Origin: Hyphomicrobium sp.
Lineage (GTDB): Bacteria > Pseudomonadota > Alphaproteobacteria > Rhizobiales > Hyphomicrobiaceae
DNA: 64,000 nt
Direction of reading: 5' to 3'
Assembly: GCF_003987855.1 (NCBI RefSeq)
Contig: NZ_RXIZ01000004.1
Coordinates: forward strand, 296,863-360,862
In this document: positions 48,017-57,464 of the stretch, piece after piece
How the letters are laid out: every line of letters begins with the position of its first letter
Position numbering within the stretch: the stretch's first letter is position 1
Translations under genes and position numbers: made by a program
Notes under the pieces: model-generated
The model's input: only the letters and a program-made list of their open reading frames with translations
The model's database searches: none
What the model was told of the DNA's origin: nothing

Positions 48017-48550
48017 ATGTCCCAACCGGTGAAAATCGCCCTGATCCTCGCGCTGGCAGCCCTTCCGCTGCTGGAAATCGGGCTCCTGATCCGTCTTGGT
48101 CAGCTTCTGGGCATCTGGTGGCTTGCCGCCATTATCATCGGCACGGCGATCCTCGGCACCTACGTCATTCGCAGGGTCGGCCTACGCGTTTTCGAACGCG
48201 CGCTGTCTCGTCTCGGGTCAGACCGCGAGGGCTTCTCCCCGCTTTTTGACGGCTTTCTCCAAGTCCTCGCCGGCCTGCTTCTCATTTTTCCCGGTGTCAT
48301 TGCTGACGCCTTCGGCCTCCTCCTGCTGATCCCGCAGGTTCGCGACATCGTGATCCGAACGGGTTTGTTGAAGCTCGTCACCCTGTTCCACTACCAGGCC
48401 GAAGTCAGCCGCGAGGCGTTTCGCGCGCAATCTGATGCGCCCTCGCCCACCGAGGACGACGGCATCGTGATCGAGGGCGAGTATGAGCGCGTGAGCGAGC
48501 GGCCGCTGTACCCTGGCAAGGCAGTGCAGCCTCGCCGTCACAGGTCATAA
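48017..48550 (+). CDS. fxsA: FxsA family membrane protein
   Basis: A 177-residue protein with three to four membrane helices in the first 120 residues (ILALAALPLLEIGLLIRLG, LLIFPGVIADAFGLLLLIP) and a polar C-terminal tail. E. coli FxsA suppresses F exclusion of phage T7 when overproduced; the normal function is unknown. Diverges from the Tim44-like gene across 277 bp in which I see no gene. Confidence 0.9.
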   Translation: MSQPVKIALILALAALPLLEIGLLIRLGQLLGIWWLAAIIIGTAILGTYVIRRVGLRVFERALSRLGSDREGFSPLFDGFLQVLAGLLLIFPGVIADAFGLLLLIPQVRDIVIRTGLLKLVTLFHYQAEVSREAFRAQSDAPSPTEDDGIVIEGEYERVSERPLYPGKAVQPRRHRS

Positions 48551-48643
48551 CAGCTGCGGCCGATCCATTGCGCCGCCCTGAGCGACGTGCTAGCGACCGC
48601 CGCGACTTGGAAATTGAACATCGAACGATGTGAAGAGGACGTC

Positions 48644-49150
48644 ATGGCCGAGCAGGGTAGCAATGGAAACGGCGCTGGAATGACGCCTCGCGCCGACGGC
48701 CAGATTCCGATCCAGGCCAAGATCGTCAATCAGTATATCAAGGACCTCTCATTCGAGAATCCGAACATCCATAAGCTGATTTCAGGCATCGGCGATCAAC
48801 CCAACCTGCAGGTCGAAGTCAACGTCGGCGCTCAACGGATCGACGGCGATCTTTTCGAAACGGCGATCGACTTCAAGGCCACCGCCACCAACAAAATCGG
48901 CACGATCTACGTCCTCGAACTCGTCTATGCCGGCCTCTTGAAGATAGAAAGCATTCCGGAAGGTGCGCTTGAACCCTTCCTCCTGATCTCCGGCCCGTCG
49001 ATGATCTTCCCCTTCCTGCGCCGGCTCGTATCCGACATCACGCGCGAAGGCGGCTTCCCGCCGCTGCTGCTTGATCCGATCGATTTCGGCGCGCTTTATA
49101 TGCAGCGGCAGCGCCAGCGCCCATCGGCGCCGGGAAAAACGTTCGCTTAA
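48644..49150 (+). CDS. secB: Protein-export chaperone SecB
   Basis: Tetrameric chaperone that holds preproteins unfolded and hands them to SecA. From the ATG at 48644 it is 168 residues with PIQAKIVNQYIKDLSFENPN and the acidic SecA-contact region, and FPFLRRLVSDITREGGFPPLLLDPIDF. Convergent with dnaQ. Confidence 0.96.
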   Translation: MAEQGSNGNGAGMTPRADGQIPIQAKIVNQYIKDLSFENPNIHKLISGIGDQPNLQVEVNVGAQRIDGDLFETAIDFKATATNKIGTIYVLELVYAGLLKIESIPEGALEPFLLISGPSMIFPFLRRLVSDITREGGFPPLLLDPIDFGALYMQRQRQRPSAPGKTFA

Positions 49151-49157
49151 GACCGGT

Positions 49158-49871
49158 TCACGCCGGGCTCTTGTTCCAGAAGCTGAGCCACAGCGCCGGC
49201 GTCTTCATCTTCTCGATGAAGGAGCGGTGCGCCTCGACTTCAGCTTCCCCGATGCGCGCTGGCAGCGGCTCAGAACGCAGCATCGGGTTGCTGCGTCCCG
49301 CACCGACCCGGATCGCTCCAGCCGATTTTACACTCGCTGACTGCAGGCCGAACGTTGCCTGCCGCTCGCCCAAGAGCTCAACGTAGACTTCCGCAAGCAA
49401 CAGACTATCAACCAGCGCGCCATGTTTCGTGCGCTGGGAATTGTCGATCGCATAGCGCTTGCAAAGGGCGTCGAGGGTGTTGGGACCCGCCGGATGCCGC
49501 CGCCGCGCAATCGCGAGCGTATCGACGACGCGATCGAAACTGATCGCCTTTTCTCCCAGAAGTCCGAGTTCATGATTGAGAAACATGATGTCGAACTGGG
49601 CGTTGTGAATGACGAGGATGTCATTACCCAAAAAATCGAGCAGTTCGCGTGCGACGTCTTTGAACAACGGCTTGTCGAACAAAAACTCCGTTGAGATGCC
49701 GTGAATCTCCTGCGCTTCCCTCGGCACGTCGCGCTGCGGATTGATGAAGCGGTGAAACTCTCGACCAGTCGGAATCCGGTTGATCATCTCAATGCCGCCG
49801 ACCTCGATCAGGCGATGTCCGGTCTTGGGATCAAGACCCGTGGTTTCCGTATCGAGAACAATTTCGCGCAT
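49158..49871 (-). CDS. dnaQ: DNA polymerase III epsilon subunit (proofreading exonuclease)
   Basis: 3'-5' exonuclease of the replicase, 237 residues. The DEDDh motifs are VLDTETTGLDP, HNAQFDIMFLNHEL and the KHGALVDSLLLAEVY segment with the catalytic His. First leftward-reading gene set from the putative origin: ppsR-maf-aroE-coaE-dnaQ. Confidence 0.95.
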   Translation of the reverse strand: MREIVLDTETTGLDPKTGHRLIEVGGIEMINRIPTGREFHRFINPQRDVPREAQEIHGISTEFLFDKPLFKDVARELLDFLGNDILVIHNAQFDIMFLNHELGLLGEKAISFDRVVDTLAIARRRHPAGPNTLDALCKRYAIDNSQRTKHGALVDSLLLAEVYVELLGERQATFGLQSASVKSAGAIRVGAGRSNPMLRSEPLPARIGEAEVEAHRSFIEKMKTPALWLSFWNKSPA

Positions 49872-49901
49872 CGCGTCCCTCGCGCCCCCCGGCGCAATTC
49901 T

Positions 49902-50519
49902 TCAGGCGCGCCAGAACTGTTCGTACGCGGTGGCGCTCAACGGCAGCAATCTAGTGATGATTATATCGATTTGGCTGTTGCAGCTTTCCACGGATCCGCT
50001 CGTGTCCACAACGAAATCCGCACGCGCGCGCTTTTCTGCTTCCGGCAATTGCCGCGCGACGACCGCCTCGAACTTCGCCTCCGTCATGCCGGCGCGCGCA
50101 AGCACACGCTGGCGCTGAACCTCGGCCGAAGCCGTGACGACCACAATGGCATCGACATGCGCGTCGCGTCCCACCTCCAGAAATAACGGAACCTCGAGAA
50201 CGGCAATCGCCGCACCATGCGCATTTTCCGCCTGAAGGAAATGCCGCTCAGCCTCGTGCACGCGTGGATGCACGATTGCTTCAAGTTCCTTGAAACGATG
50301 AGGCGCGGCAATGAGCTGCTCCGATAGCTTCGTGCGATCGACGGCGCCACCAGTGCACGAACCGGGAAACGCCTTCTCGATCTCGTCCGCGAGCGGCCCG
50401 GCATACAGACGATGGACTTCGGCATCGGCATCGAAAACACCGATCCCGCGCGCGCGAAATCGCGCCGCCGCGGTCGATTTTCCCATACCGATCGACCCGG
50501 TCAAACCAACGACAAGCAT
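49902..50519 (-). CDS. coaE: Dephospho-CoA kinase
   Basis: Last step of coenzyme A synthesis. The 205-residue P-loop kinase begins LVVGLTGSIGMGKSTAAARF and has the VDAIVVVTASAEVQRQRVL segment. The ATG at 50519 overlaps the aroE stop by one base (TGATG); a TTG one codon earlier is possible. Confidence 0.95.
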   Translation of the reverse strand: MLVVGLTGSIGMGKSTAAARFRARGIGVFDADAEVHRLYAGPLADEIEKAFPGSCTGGAVDRTKLSEQLIAAPHRFKELEAIVHPRVHEAERHFLQAENAHGAAIAVLEVPLFLEVGRDAHVDAIVVVTASAEVQRQRVLARAGMTEAKFEAVVARQLPEAEKRARADFVVDTSGSVESCNSQIDIIITRLLPLSATAYEQFWRA

Positions 50520-51349
50520 CAAGCCTCGCGAATATTCTCAGCAACGAGGGCGTAGAGCTCGGAAGAAACCTCAGGCCGGACGCCGAACCATTTTTCAAAT
50601 CCGGGAACAGCCTGATGGAGCAGCATGCCGAGACCGTCGACCCCCACCAATCCATGCGTGCGCGCGGACCTTAGAAGCGGAGTTTCCAACGGGACGTAAA
50701 CGAGATCAGCAACAACCGGCCCTAACTTGGCTAATTTGAAGTCGATTTCGGGATCGCCTTTACCGTTCATGCCAATTATCGTCGTATTAACAATAACAGA
50801 TGCTTGCGCGACGTGATCGTTCCGGACATCCCATGACCAAGCCGAGACTGCTGCACCGAAGTGCCGCGCGATCTCTTCAGCCCGCTCAATGGTGCGGTTG
50901 AACACGCGGATGTCATGGCATCCGCGATCAAGGAGGCCGTAGACGACGCCTCGCGCCGAGCCACCTGCTCCAAGCACGAGCGCAGCGCCATCGGTCTCTT
51001 TCCAGCGCGGCGCACACTGATCGAGATTAGCGATGAACCCGTACGTGTCGGTGTTTGCGCACGCAAGATCCTGTCCTTCGAACCAAAGCGTGTTCGCAGC
51101 CCCGACCGCAATAGCGGACTGAGACTTGATCACCGCCGCTGCAAAGGCCGCCTCCTTGTGCGGTACAGTGACGTTGCAGCCTGCAAATCCGCGGTCTTTC
51201 AGCGTCGCGAGAAAACCGCCGAGTTCTTCCGGCTTTACGGGTTCTTTCGTATAGGCCCCGTCGATTCCGTATTTTCGCAACCAATAGCCGTGGATGAGCG
51301 GCGAGCGCGAATGCGCAATCGGCCAGCCGATGACGCACGCCTTTGTCAT
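50519..51349 (-). CDS. aroE: Shikimate dehydrogenase (NADP+)
   Basis: Reduces 3-dehydroshikimate to shikimate for aromatic amino acids. The 276-residue protein has the shikimate-binding SRSPLIHGYWLRKYG, the catalytic lysine region NVTVPHKEAAF and the NADP loop VLGAGGSARGVVYGLLDRG. It overlaps maf by four bases and coaE by one. Confidence 0.95.
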   Translation of the reverse strand: MTKACVIGWPIAHSRSPLIHGYWLRKYGIDGAYTKEPVKPEELGGFLATLKDRGFAGCNVTVPHKEAAFAAAVIKSQSAIAVGAANTLWFEGQDLACANTDTYGFIANLDQCAPRWKETDGAALVLGAGGSARGVVYGLLDRGCHDIRVFNRTIERAEEIARHFGAAVSAWSWDVRNDHVAQASVIVNTTIIGMNGKGDPEIDFKLAKLGPVVADLVYVPLETPLLRSARTHGLVGVDGLGMLLHQAVPGFEKWFGVRPEVSSELYALVAENIREA

Positions 51350-51957
51350 GCTGTGATCATCTCTTCGTCCCGCAATCGCTCAAGCAGCGGCAGAAGGGGA
51401 ATGCCAAGAATCGTGAAGTAATCGCCCTCGATTCTCTCGAACAGTTGCACCCCGGAGCCTTCGAATTCATAGCACCCGACGCTTCCGAGAACTCTGTCGC
51501 CCATCCGCTCCAGATAAGCTGCCAGGAACTCCTCCGAGAAGTCGCGGACGCTCATGCCGGCAGTCGCCGTGGTCTGCCAATGCACGTTGCCATTCCTCGC
51601 CAACGCAACAGCCGAGATGAGATCGTGCGTTCGCCCCCGCATCATGACGAGGTGTTCCCGCGCCTCGGCGATGCTTTCGGGCTTGGAAAAGATCTTGCCG
51701 CCGAGCAGAAGAACCTGATCCGCGCCGATGACGAGCGCATCCGGATGCTGCACGGAAACGACCCGCGCTTTTTCAGCGGCGAGGACGCTCGCAACATCGC
51801 TTCCCTCCGCCCCTTCAGTTTGCTCCAGGATCGCCGTCCGAATGGCAACTTCGTCGATTTCGGCTGGAATGACCTCGAAGGCGAGGCCAGCCGCTTGAAG
51901 CAATGATCTTCGTGCTTCGCTTCCTGAGGCGAGAACGAGACGCGTCATTTCAGGCAT
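51346..51957 (-). CDS. maf: Maf-family nucleotide pyrophosphatase
   Basis: A 203-residue house-cleaning pyrophosphatase for modified or non-canonical NTPs. It has the LASGSEARRSLLQAAGL loop near the N-terminus and the GADQVLLLGGK acidic motif. The ATG at 51957 overlaps the ppsR stop by eight bases; an ATG at 51948 (MTRLVLASGS) would avoid the overlap. It overlaps aroE by four bases. Confidence 0.93.
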   Translation of the reverse strand: MPEMTRLVLASGSEARRSLLQAAGLAFEVIPAEIDEVAIRTAILEQTEGAEGSDVASVLAAEKARVVSVQHPDALVIGADQVLLLGGKIFSKPESIAEAREHLVMMRGRTHDLISAVALARNGNVHWQTTATAGMSVRDFSEEFLAAYLERMGDRVLGSVGCYEFEGSGVQLFERIEGDYFTILGIPLLPLLERLRDEEMITA

Positions 51958-52801
51958 TGCGCGGGTCCGCCTCCGATCGCGTTCCCGATCTGCGATCTTG
52001 CAAGAGCTTCAGAATCATCGTTGCTGATTCCTCGATCGATCGCCGCGTAACGTCGATGATCGGCCAGCTATACTGCGCCGCGAGTTTTCGCGTGTAAGCG
52101 ATTTCCGCCGAAATCGTATCCCGATCGACATAAGTTTCGAGGTCACGATCGGCCATCAGAATCGCTCGATTTCTACGGACATCGGCGATCCGGTCGACGT
52201 TGGCGATGAGACAGACGACAAACGCCGTATGCGGCTGCAGAAGCTGTTCGGGCAACGGCACCTGCGGCACGAGCGGCAAATTCGTCGTCTTGTATCCGCG
52301 TTGCGCGAGATAAAGCGATGTCGGAGTTTTCGACGTGCGCGAGATCCCGAGCAGCACGATATCCGCATCGCTGAGATTATCGGGCAGTCGGCCATCGTCG
52401 TGCGCCATCGTGAAATTCATGGCATCGATTCGCCGGAAATAATCGGCATCGAGCACATGCTGGCCCGCCACTGTCGGCGTTTGCGGCGCGCCGAGATAAC
52501 TCTCGAACACTTTCATGATGGGTTGCAGCACCGCGAGACACGGAATCTTCAGCTGCTGGCAATGCGCTTCAAGCTCCGCGACGAGCGCTGTATTGACGAT
52601 AGTGTAGAGCACGATCCCCGGCTCCTGCTCGATATCGGCGAGCACGCGCTTCAGCTGGCGCTGCGTCCGCACGAGCGGATGCACATGCTCGATAGCGCGA
52701 ATGTTTTGATATTGGACCGTGGCAGCTTTTGCGATCGCGACCAGCGTCTCGCCCGTCGAATCCGAGACGAGGTGCATGTGAAAGAGACTGGGAAGCGTCA
52801 T
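51950..52801 (-). CDS. ppsR: PEP synthase/PPDK regulatory kinase-phosphatase (DUF299)
   Basis: Bifunctional ADP-dependent kinase and Pi-dependent phosphorylase controlling pyruvate-phosphate dikinase or PEP synthetase. The 283-residue protein starts [14 protein letters not shown] and has the DUF299 P-loop [19 protein letters not shown]. This gene (the RP001 homologue) borders the replication origin in Caulobacter and Rickettsia. It reads away from hemE, with 450 bp between. Confidence 0.94.
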   Translation of the reverse strand: MTLPSLFHMHLVSDSTGETLVAIAKAATVQYQNIRAIEHVHPLVRTQRQLKRVLADIEQEPGIVLYTIVNTALVAELEAHCQQLKIPCLAVLQPIMKVFESYLGAPQTPTVAGQHVLDADYFRRIDAMNFTMAHDDGRLPDNLSDADIVLLGISRTSKTPTSLYLAQRGYKTTNLPLVPQVPLPEQLLQPHTAFVVCLIANVDRIADVRRNRAILMADRDLETYVDRDTISAEIAYTRKLAAQYSWPIIDVTRRSIEESATMILKLLQDRRSGTRSEADPRNA

Positions 52802-53251
52802 TGCGATCGTCTCATGAAAAGGTCCGCGGCGGCATGTTCAAAACTCAAAGGTTATCCCCCGACCCGGTTGGTCGGTCACGTGTTGAGAGAACAACCATCG
52901 CCTGACCCACGGCGATACCCACATCCGGGCAAAAGGGAAAGATGTTGTCCAGCAAATGGCCGTCCAAAGGAACAATCAGCCTCTACAGAGCCTCTCCAGG
53001 CCTTCTCCACACGTCGCTCTTTCGGGTTGGTGACGCATGCCGGCGGCAAGCCCTTGATTAATGGACGCCTTAACGATCCTATTGCGCCGTACGTCAGACA
53101 AACGCTAGGGCTCGTGCTACACGAACCTGAAGTGGGATACCTTGTGGACGGAGCGTGGACGATCAACCGATCCCCGCAAACCCCCGGGGTAAGAGTCAAA
53201 AAAATAAGCTTCAAGAAGTTTGTCTCATTTGAAGTGAAGGGAAGGAAAGCG
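52802..53251. other. oriC: Putative chromosomal replication origin (oriC) between ppsR and hemE
   Basis: No gene is supported here. Position is the main evidence: this gene pair flanks oriC in Caulobacter and Rickettsia. DnaA-box-like sequences include TTCTCCACA (53003-53011), an exact TTNTCCACA; TTATCCCCC (52852-52860) and TTGTCCAGC (52945-52953), each seven of nine; and CCGTCCACA on the minus strand (53144-53152). An A-rich patch (53194-53217) next to hemE could be the unwinding element. TTAA-N8-TTAA at 53058-53073 is one base longer than a CtrA site. Most genes on both sides point away from this gap. Confidence 0.6.
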
Positions 53252-54304
53252 GTGCAACTCACGACCGAACGGATCGAGAAGCGCTTCCTGCAGCCGTTTG
53301 CAGGCAAGGCCGTTGCACCCCCTCCGATCTGGCTGATGCGCCAGGCTGGCCGCTATCTCCCCGAGTACCGGAAGACACGCGCCGAGGCTGGCAGCTTTCT
53401 CGACCTGTGCTATTCGCCGAAACTCGCCGCGGAAGTCACCCTTCAGCCAATCCGGCGCTACGGCTTCGACGCTGCCATCCTGTTTTCCGATATCCTCGTG
53501 GTGCCCGATGCGCTGGGCCAAAGCGTTCGCTTTGCCGAAGGCGAAGGTCCGCGGCTGGACCCAATCAAATCGGTTGATGGCCTCTCCCGACTCGCCCTAT
53601 CGAACACCAACGACAAATTTTCGCGTGTCTGCGAAACCGTCGAGCGGCTCAGTCAGGCGCTGCCGCGCGAAACAGCCCTGATCGGATTTTGTGGGGCACC
53701 TTGGACCGTCGCAACATACATGGCCGAGGGCAGGGGCTCGAGCGATCAGGCTGCGGCGCGGGAATGGGCCTACGCCGACCCGGAAGGTTTTGCGCAACTC
53801 ATCGATATTTTGACCGAAGCGTCGATCGTCTACCTCTCCAAGCAAATTGATGCGGGCGCCAATGCCATTCAGATTTTCGACAGTTGGGCCGGCAGCCTTT
53901 CCGAGGATGAGTTCGCCCGCTGGGTCATCGCTCCCACGGCACGCATCGTGAGCGAAATCCGCAGTCGTCACGCCAGTATCCCCATTATCGGTTTTCCGCG
54001 TGGCGCTGCCGCTCTCCTCGAAACCTACATCCACGGGACGAGCGTTGATGGCGTCAGCTGCGATACATCCTGCCCGCTGAGCATCATGCAGAAAATTGCA
54101 CAAAGCGGCAAAGCCGTGCAGGGCAATCTCGATCCGCTGCTGTTGGTCTCTGGCGGCGATGCGCTTGATCGGAGAACCGACGCCATTTGCCGAGCCATGG
54201 CGGGGCTACCCTTTGTGTTCAATCTGGGCCACGGCATCGTTCCGCAAACGTCGCCTGACAATGTGGCTCGGTTGGTCGAGCGCGTGCGCGTGAATCGGGC
54301 CTGA
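53252..54304 (+). CDS. hemE: Uroporphyrinogen decarboxylase
   Basis: Converts uroporphyrinogen III to coproporphyrinogen III in haem synthesis. From the GTG at 53252 (AAGGGAAGGA upstream) it is 350 residues: [41 protein letters not shown] with the catalytic aspartate, and [13 protein letters not shown]. The very long frame that continues upstream is a shadow of ppsR. hemJ follows after four bases. Confidence 0.96.
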   Translation: MQLTTERIEKRFLQPFAGKAVAPPPIWLMRQAGRYLPEYRKTRAEAGSFLDLCYSPKLAAEVTLQPIRRYGFDAAILFSDILVVPDALGQSVRFAEGEGPRLDPIKSVDGLSRLALSNTNDKFSRVCETVERLSQALPRETALIGFCGAPWTVATYMAEGRGSSDQAAAREWAYADPEGFAQLIDILTEASIVYLSKQIDAGANAIQIFDSWAGSLSEDEFARWVIAPTARIVSEIRSRHASIPIIGFPRGAAALLETYIHGTSVDGVSCDTSCPLSIMQKIAQSGKAVQGNLDPLLLVSGGDALDRRTDAICRAMAGLPFVFNLGHGIVPQTSPDNVARLVERVRVNRA

Positions 54305-54308
54305 CAAG

Positions 54309-54836
54309 ATGGCAGACACACCCGTGAGCAAATCGCCCGCCTTTCGCGCTGGCGCTTCCCTTGTCATCACGGCGGCGGCCGCTGCAGCGCTGATTTTTGT
54401 GATGGGTGACGCCGCATATCTCTGGATCAAGGCGGTCCACGTCATTGCCGTCATCGCCTGGATGGCGGGGATGCTGTACCTGCCACGTCTCTTCGTTTAT
54501 CACGCCGACACGCCGGTCGGTTCGCCTCAATCTGAGACTTTCAAGATAATGGAGGGGCGCCTTCTGAACTACATCACCACGCCTGCGATGGTGGTGACCT
54601 GGGTTCTGGGGTTGTGGCTCGCCTGGCGGTCCGGGTTCTGGACGGCGCCCTGGCTACACGCCAAATTCACGCTGGTGCTTGTGCTTTCCGGGTTGCATGG
54701 CTACCTGTCGGCGGCGACCCGCCGATTCCGTGAAGATCGAAACACGAAACCCGCGCGACACTGGCGCATTATCAATGAAGTTCCGACCGTGCTGATGATC
54801 GGCATTGTCATCCTCGTGGTTGTAAAGCCGTTTTGA
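54309..54836 (+). CDS. hemJ: Protoporphyrinogen IX oxidase HemJ
   Basis: Membrane haem-b enzyme oxidising protoporphyrinogen IX. The 175-residue protein has four helices and the HemJ signature (IKAVHVIAVIAWMAGMLYLPRLFVYH) with the conserved His, plus LHAKFTLVLVLSGLHGYL and EVPTVLMIGIVILVV. Coupled to hemE. Confidence 0.94.
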   Translation: MADTPVSKSPAFRAGASLVITAAAAAALIFVMGDAAYLWIKAVHVIAVIAWMAGMLYLPRLFVYHADTPVGSPQSETFKIMEGRLLNYITTPAMVVTWVLGLWLAWRSGFWTAPWLHAKFTLVLVLSGLHGYLSAATRRFREDRNTKPARHWRIINEVPTVLMIGIVILVVVKPF

Positions 54837-54908
54837 TACTTCCCTCGTCGCTGTCGATCTGCTATCTTCCATCGGTCCTCATAAGGATTTTGGCAGACGG
54901 CACGTTTC

Positions 54909-54922
54909 GACGTTTAAACGTC
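54909..54922. repeat. 14-bp perfect palindrome in the rho leader
   Basis: GACGTTTAAACGTC is self-complementary and lies 118 bp before the rho start, in a leader that also has CGACGGGGCGCCCGCCTCGTCG-type pairing nearby. It could be a dimeric protein site or part of rho autoregulation; this is not established. Confidence 0.4.
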
Positions 54923-55039
54923 AACGCTCGCTGGGTTTCACGACGGGGCGCCCGCCTCGTCGCCGTTGTGCCAGGCTCATTCACCCCACCTCACCACCCG
55001 ATACCGCTGTGATGCGGCACTTCGTGGAGTTCTATTTCA

Positions 55040-56305
55040 ATGAAGCAAATGAAGCTCGAGGATTTGAAGCGGAAGTCTCCCGCCGAGCTCGTCACCTTCG
55101 CCGAAGAGGCGGGGGTAGAGAATGCCTCGACCCTGCGTAAGCAGGAATTGATGTTCGCGACGCTCAAGCAGCTCGCGACCCAAGAGACGGAAATTACCGC
55201 TACAGGCGTCGTCGAAGTTCTGCAGGACGGCTTCGGCTTCCTGCGCTCGCCGGAAGCGAACTATCTGCCGGGTCCCGACGACATCTACGTCTCGCCTTCG
55301 CAGATCCGCCGCTTCGCCCTGCGCACCGGCGACACGGTCGAAGGCCAGATCCGCTCACCCAAAGACGGTGAGCGCTACTTTGCTCTTCTGAAGGTCTCGA
55401 ACATCAACTTCGAAGACCCCGAGAAAACCAAGCACAAGAGCCATTTCGACAACCTGACGCCGCTCTATCCGACGAAGTGGCTGAAACTTGAAATCGAAGA
55501 CCCGACGATAAAGGACCTGTCGCCCCGCGTCATCGATATCGTCTCGCCTATCGGCAAAGGCCAGCGCGGATTGATCGTGGCGCCGCCGAGAACCGGCAAA
55601 ACGGTTCTGCTTCAGAACATCGCACACTCGATCTCCGTCAATCATCCGGAATGCTACCTGATCGTTCTTCTGATCGACGAACGGCCGGAAGAAGTCACCG
55701 ATATGCAGCGCTCTGTGAAAGGCGAGGTCATCTCCTCGACCTTCGACGAGCCGCCCTCACGCCACGTCCAGGTTTCGGAAATGGTGATCGAGAAGGCTAA
55801 GCGTCTCGTTGAGCATAAGAGGGACGTCATCATTCTTCTGGATTCGATCACGCGCTTGGGTCGTGCCTACAACACCGTCGTGCCGTCATCCGGCAAGGTT
55901 CTGACCGGCGGCGTCGATTCCAACGCGTTGCAACGGCCGAAGCGCTTCTTCGGCGCAGCCCGCAACATCGAGGAAGGCGGCTCACTGACCATCATCGCGA
56001 CCGCCCTTGTGGATACCGGCTCGCGCATGGACGAAGTGATCTTCGAAGAGTTCAAGGGCACCGGCAACTCGGAAATCATCTTGGATCGCAAGGTCTCCGA
56101 CAAGCGCGTCTTCCCGGCAATCGACGTATCGCGCTCGGGCACGCGTAAGGAAGACCTGCTCATTCCGAAGGATCAGCTCAAGAAAGTCTACGTGCTCCGC
56201 CGCATCCTCAATCCGATGGGCACGATGGACGGCATCGAGTTCCTTATCGACAAGCTGCGTTCGACCAAGACCAATGGCGAGTTCTTCCAGTCGATGAACA
56301 CGTAA
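55040..56305 (+). CDS. rho: Transcription termination factor Rho
   Basis: Hexameric RNA helicase for factor-dependent termination. The 421-residue protein has the N-terminal helical domain ([18 protein letters not shown]), the cold-shock RNA-binding domain ([20 protein letters not shown]) and the motor with Walker [14 protein letters not shown] and [19 protein letters not shown] (Q/R-loop region). Downstream is a strong bidirectional terminator. Confidence 0.98.
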   Translation: MKQMKLEDLKRKSPAELVTFAEEAGVENASTLRKQELMFATLKQLATQETEITATGVVEVLQDGFGFLRSPEANYLPGPDDIYVSPSQIRRFALRTGDTVEGQIRSPKDGERYFALLKVSNINFEDPEKTKHKSHFDNLTPLYPTKWLKLEIEDPTIKDLSPRVIDIVSPIGKGQRGLIVAPPRTGKTVLLQNIAHSISVNHPECYLIVLLIDERPEEVTDMQRSVKGEVISSTFDEPPSRHVQVSEMVIEKAKRLVEHKRDVIILLDSITRLGRAYNTVVPSSGKVLTGGVDSNALQRPKRFFGAARNIEEGGSLTIIATALVDTGSRMDEVIFEEFKGTGNSEIILDRKVSDKRVFPAIDVSRSGTRKEDLLIPKDQLKKVYVLRRILNPMGTMDGIEFLIDKLRSTKTNGEFFQSMNT

Positions 56306-56314
56306 CGGTCAAAA

Positions 56315-56330
56315 AGATTCACGTGAAAAA
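56315..56330 (+). promoter_or_regulatory. parS-like GATTCACGTGAAAA site after rho
   Basis: AGATTCACGTGAAAAA matches the canonical parS palindrome in 13 of 16 positions and abuts the terminator hairpin. Its core GATTCACGTGAAAA is identical to the minus-strand site at 9112. Confidence 0.5.
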
Positions 56331-56354
56331 GGCCGCTCAAACGAGCGGCCTTTT
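56326..56354. terminator. Bidirectional terminator between rho and the desaturase gene
   Basis: GGCCGCTC (56331-56338) pairs with GAGCGGCC (56343-56350) around AAAC, with A and T runs on the two sides. It serves convergent genes. Confidence 0.9.
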
Positions 56355-56378
56355 GTCATTTCTGCGAATGTGGAGAGC

Positions 56379-57356
56379 CTATTCCGCCGCGTGCAGAACC
56401 TGGTCGCGCGCTTCCTGCGCCGGCGTCTTGGCTTTCGCCGCCGCCATCTGCTTGTAGCGCTCAGGCTCGCCTTTCCCCGGCACATAGACCCAAGGCAGGA
56501 TCAGCTGCTCCCACAGGCTCTTCGGGAAGTTCGGCAATTCATCGACGCCCATATCCTTCGCCGTCACCTCGCGGCCGAGCTTCTCGGAGTAGGTGCCGAA
56601 CATGCGATCCCAGATCGTCAGCAACAGGCCGAAGTTGCAGTCTCCCTCGGTGCCCCAGTTGACGTGGTGCATGTGGTGGATGCGGCCGATCGCGAAATGC
56701 TTCTGCAGCGGGCCAAGACGCGTATCGACGTTCGAATGCTGCACGATCAGCGTCACGGAGATGAGAAAGCCGAGCACGACCGCGACCGGCACCGGCATAC
56801 CGATAATGACGAGCGGCATGTTGCCGACGATCATGTCGAGCGCTTGGTGCAGCGGATGGCGGATCACGCCATTGTAGCCATAGAGCCGCCCGACGCCGTG
56901 ATGCACGGCATGCAGCCGCCAGAGCAGCGGCAGCCGATGGCTGAGGTAATGCATGAACATGAAGGCGAAGTCGGCGACGACGAACGCCATCAGCACTTGC
57001 GACCACATCGGCCACTGCGTCGGCCAGATGCCCTGGAACGGGAAGAGCCAGCAGATGACGGGAATGAGGAGGACGCCGTTGATCGCCCCCAACTCGTAGA
57101 GCGCGATGTGACCAGTGTTGGTCAGCATGTCGCCATGCTCGCCATGGTCATTCCATTCCGGGAAGACCGGCGCGATGCGCTCCGCCAGCAACGAAGTTGC
57201 ATAAGCCGCGACGAGAAGCGGGAAAATTAGCGCGTACGCCCACGTCTTCCCCTCCGCGACGACCAGCTGACTGACCACCCAGTAGGCGGCGCCGGTGAGG
57301 CCGAGCATCATGAATGGGATGTAGCCGTAGCGAACGGCTTCTCTCAGAAATTTCAT
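56379..57356 (-). CDS. Sterol desaturase/fatty acid hydroxylase family membrane protein
   Basis: A 325-residue membrane di-iron enzyme. The histidine clusters HYLSHRLPLLW, HAVHHG and HIMHHVNWG, plus a final NFGLLLTIWDRMFGTY, fit the family that hydroxylates or desaturates lipids. About four to five helices surround them. The ATG at 57356 is chosen (MKFLREAVRYGY). Possible substrates in this lineage include hopanoids, ornithine lipids or carotenoids; none can be assigned. Confidence 0.87.
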   Translation of the reverse strand: MKFLREAVRYGYIPFMMLGLTGAAYWVVSQLVVAEGKTWAYALIFPLLVAAYATSLLAERIAPVFPEWNDHGEHGDMLTNTGHIALYELGAINGVLLIPVICWLFPFQGIWPTQWPMWSQVLMAFVVADFAFMFMHYLSHRLPLLWRLHAVHHGVGRLYGYNGVIRHPLHQALDMIVGNMPLVIIGMPVPVAVVLGFLISVTLIVQHSNVDTRLGPLQKHFAIGRIHHMHHVNWGTEGDCNFGLLLTIWDRMFGTYSEKLGREVTAKDMGVDELPNFPKSLWEQLILPWVYVPGKGEPERYKQMAAAKAKTPAQEARDQVLHAAE

Positions 57357-57464
57357 GGGGGGCTGCCTTTCTCCACACCCTGTATATCGCTCACAGGATA
57401 CCTCAGCCAAGCGTTTGCTCCGTGAGACCTTTCAACGCGGTAAAAGTTGACAATCATCAATAAT

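Noticed and set aside
53058..53073. CtrA-binding site TTAA-N7-TTAA in the putative origin
   Set aside because: The spacing is eight bases, not seven, so it is only a near match; mentioned but not annotated as a site.
52229..53251. Long N-terminal extension of hemE
   Set aside because: The extension translates ppsR backwards and crosses the putative origin; HemE family length and the Shine-Dalgarno place the start at 53252.
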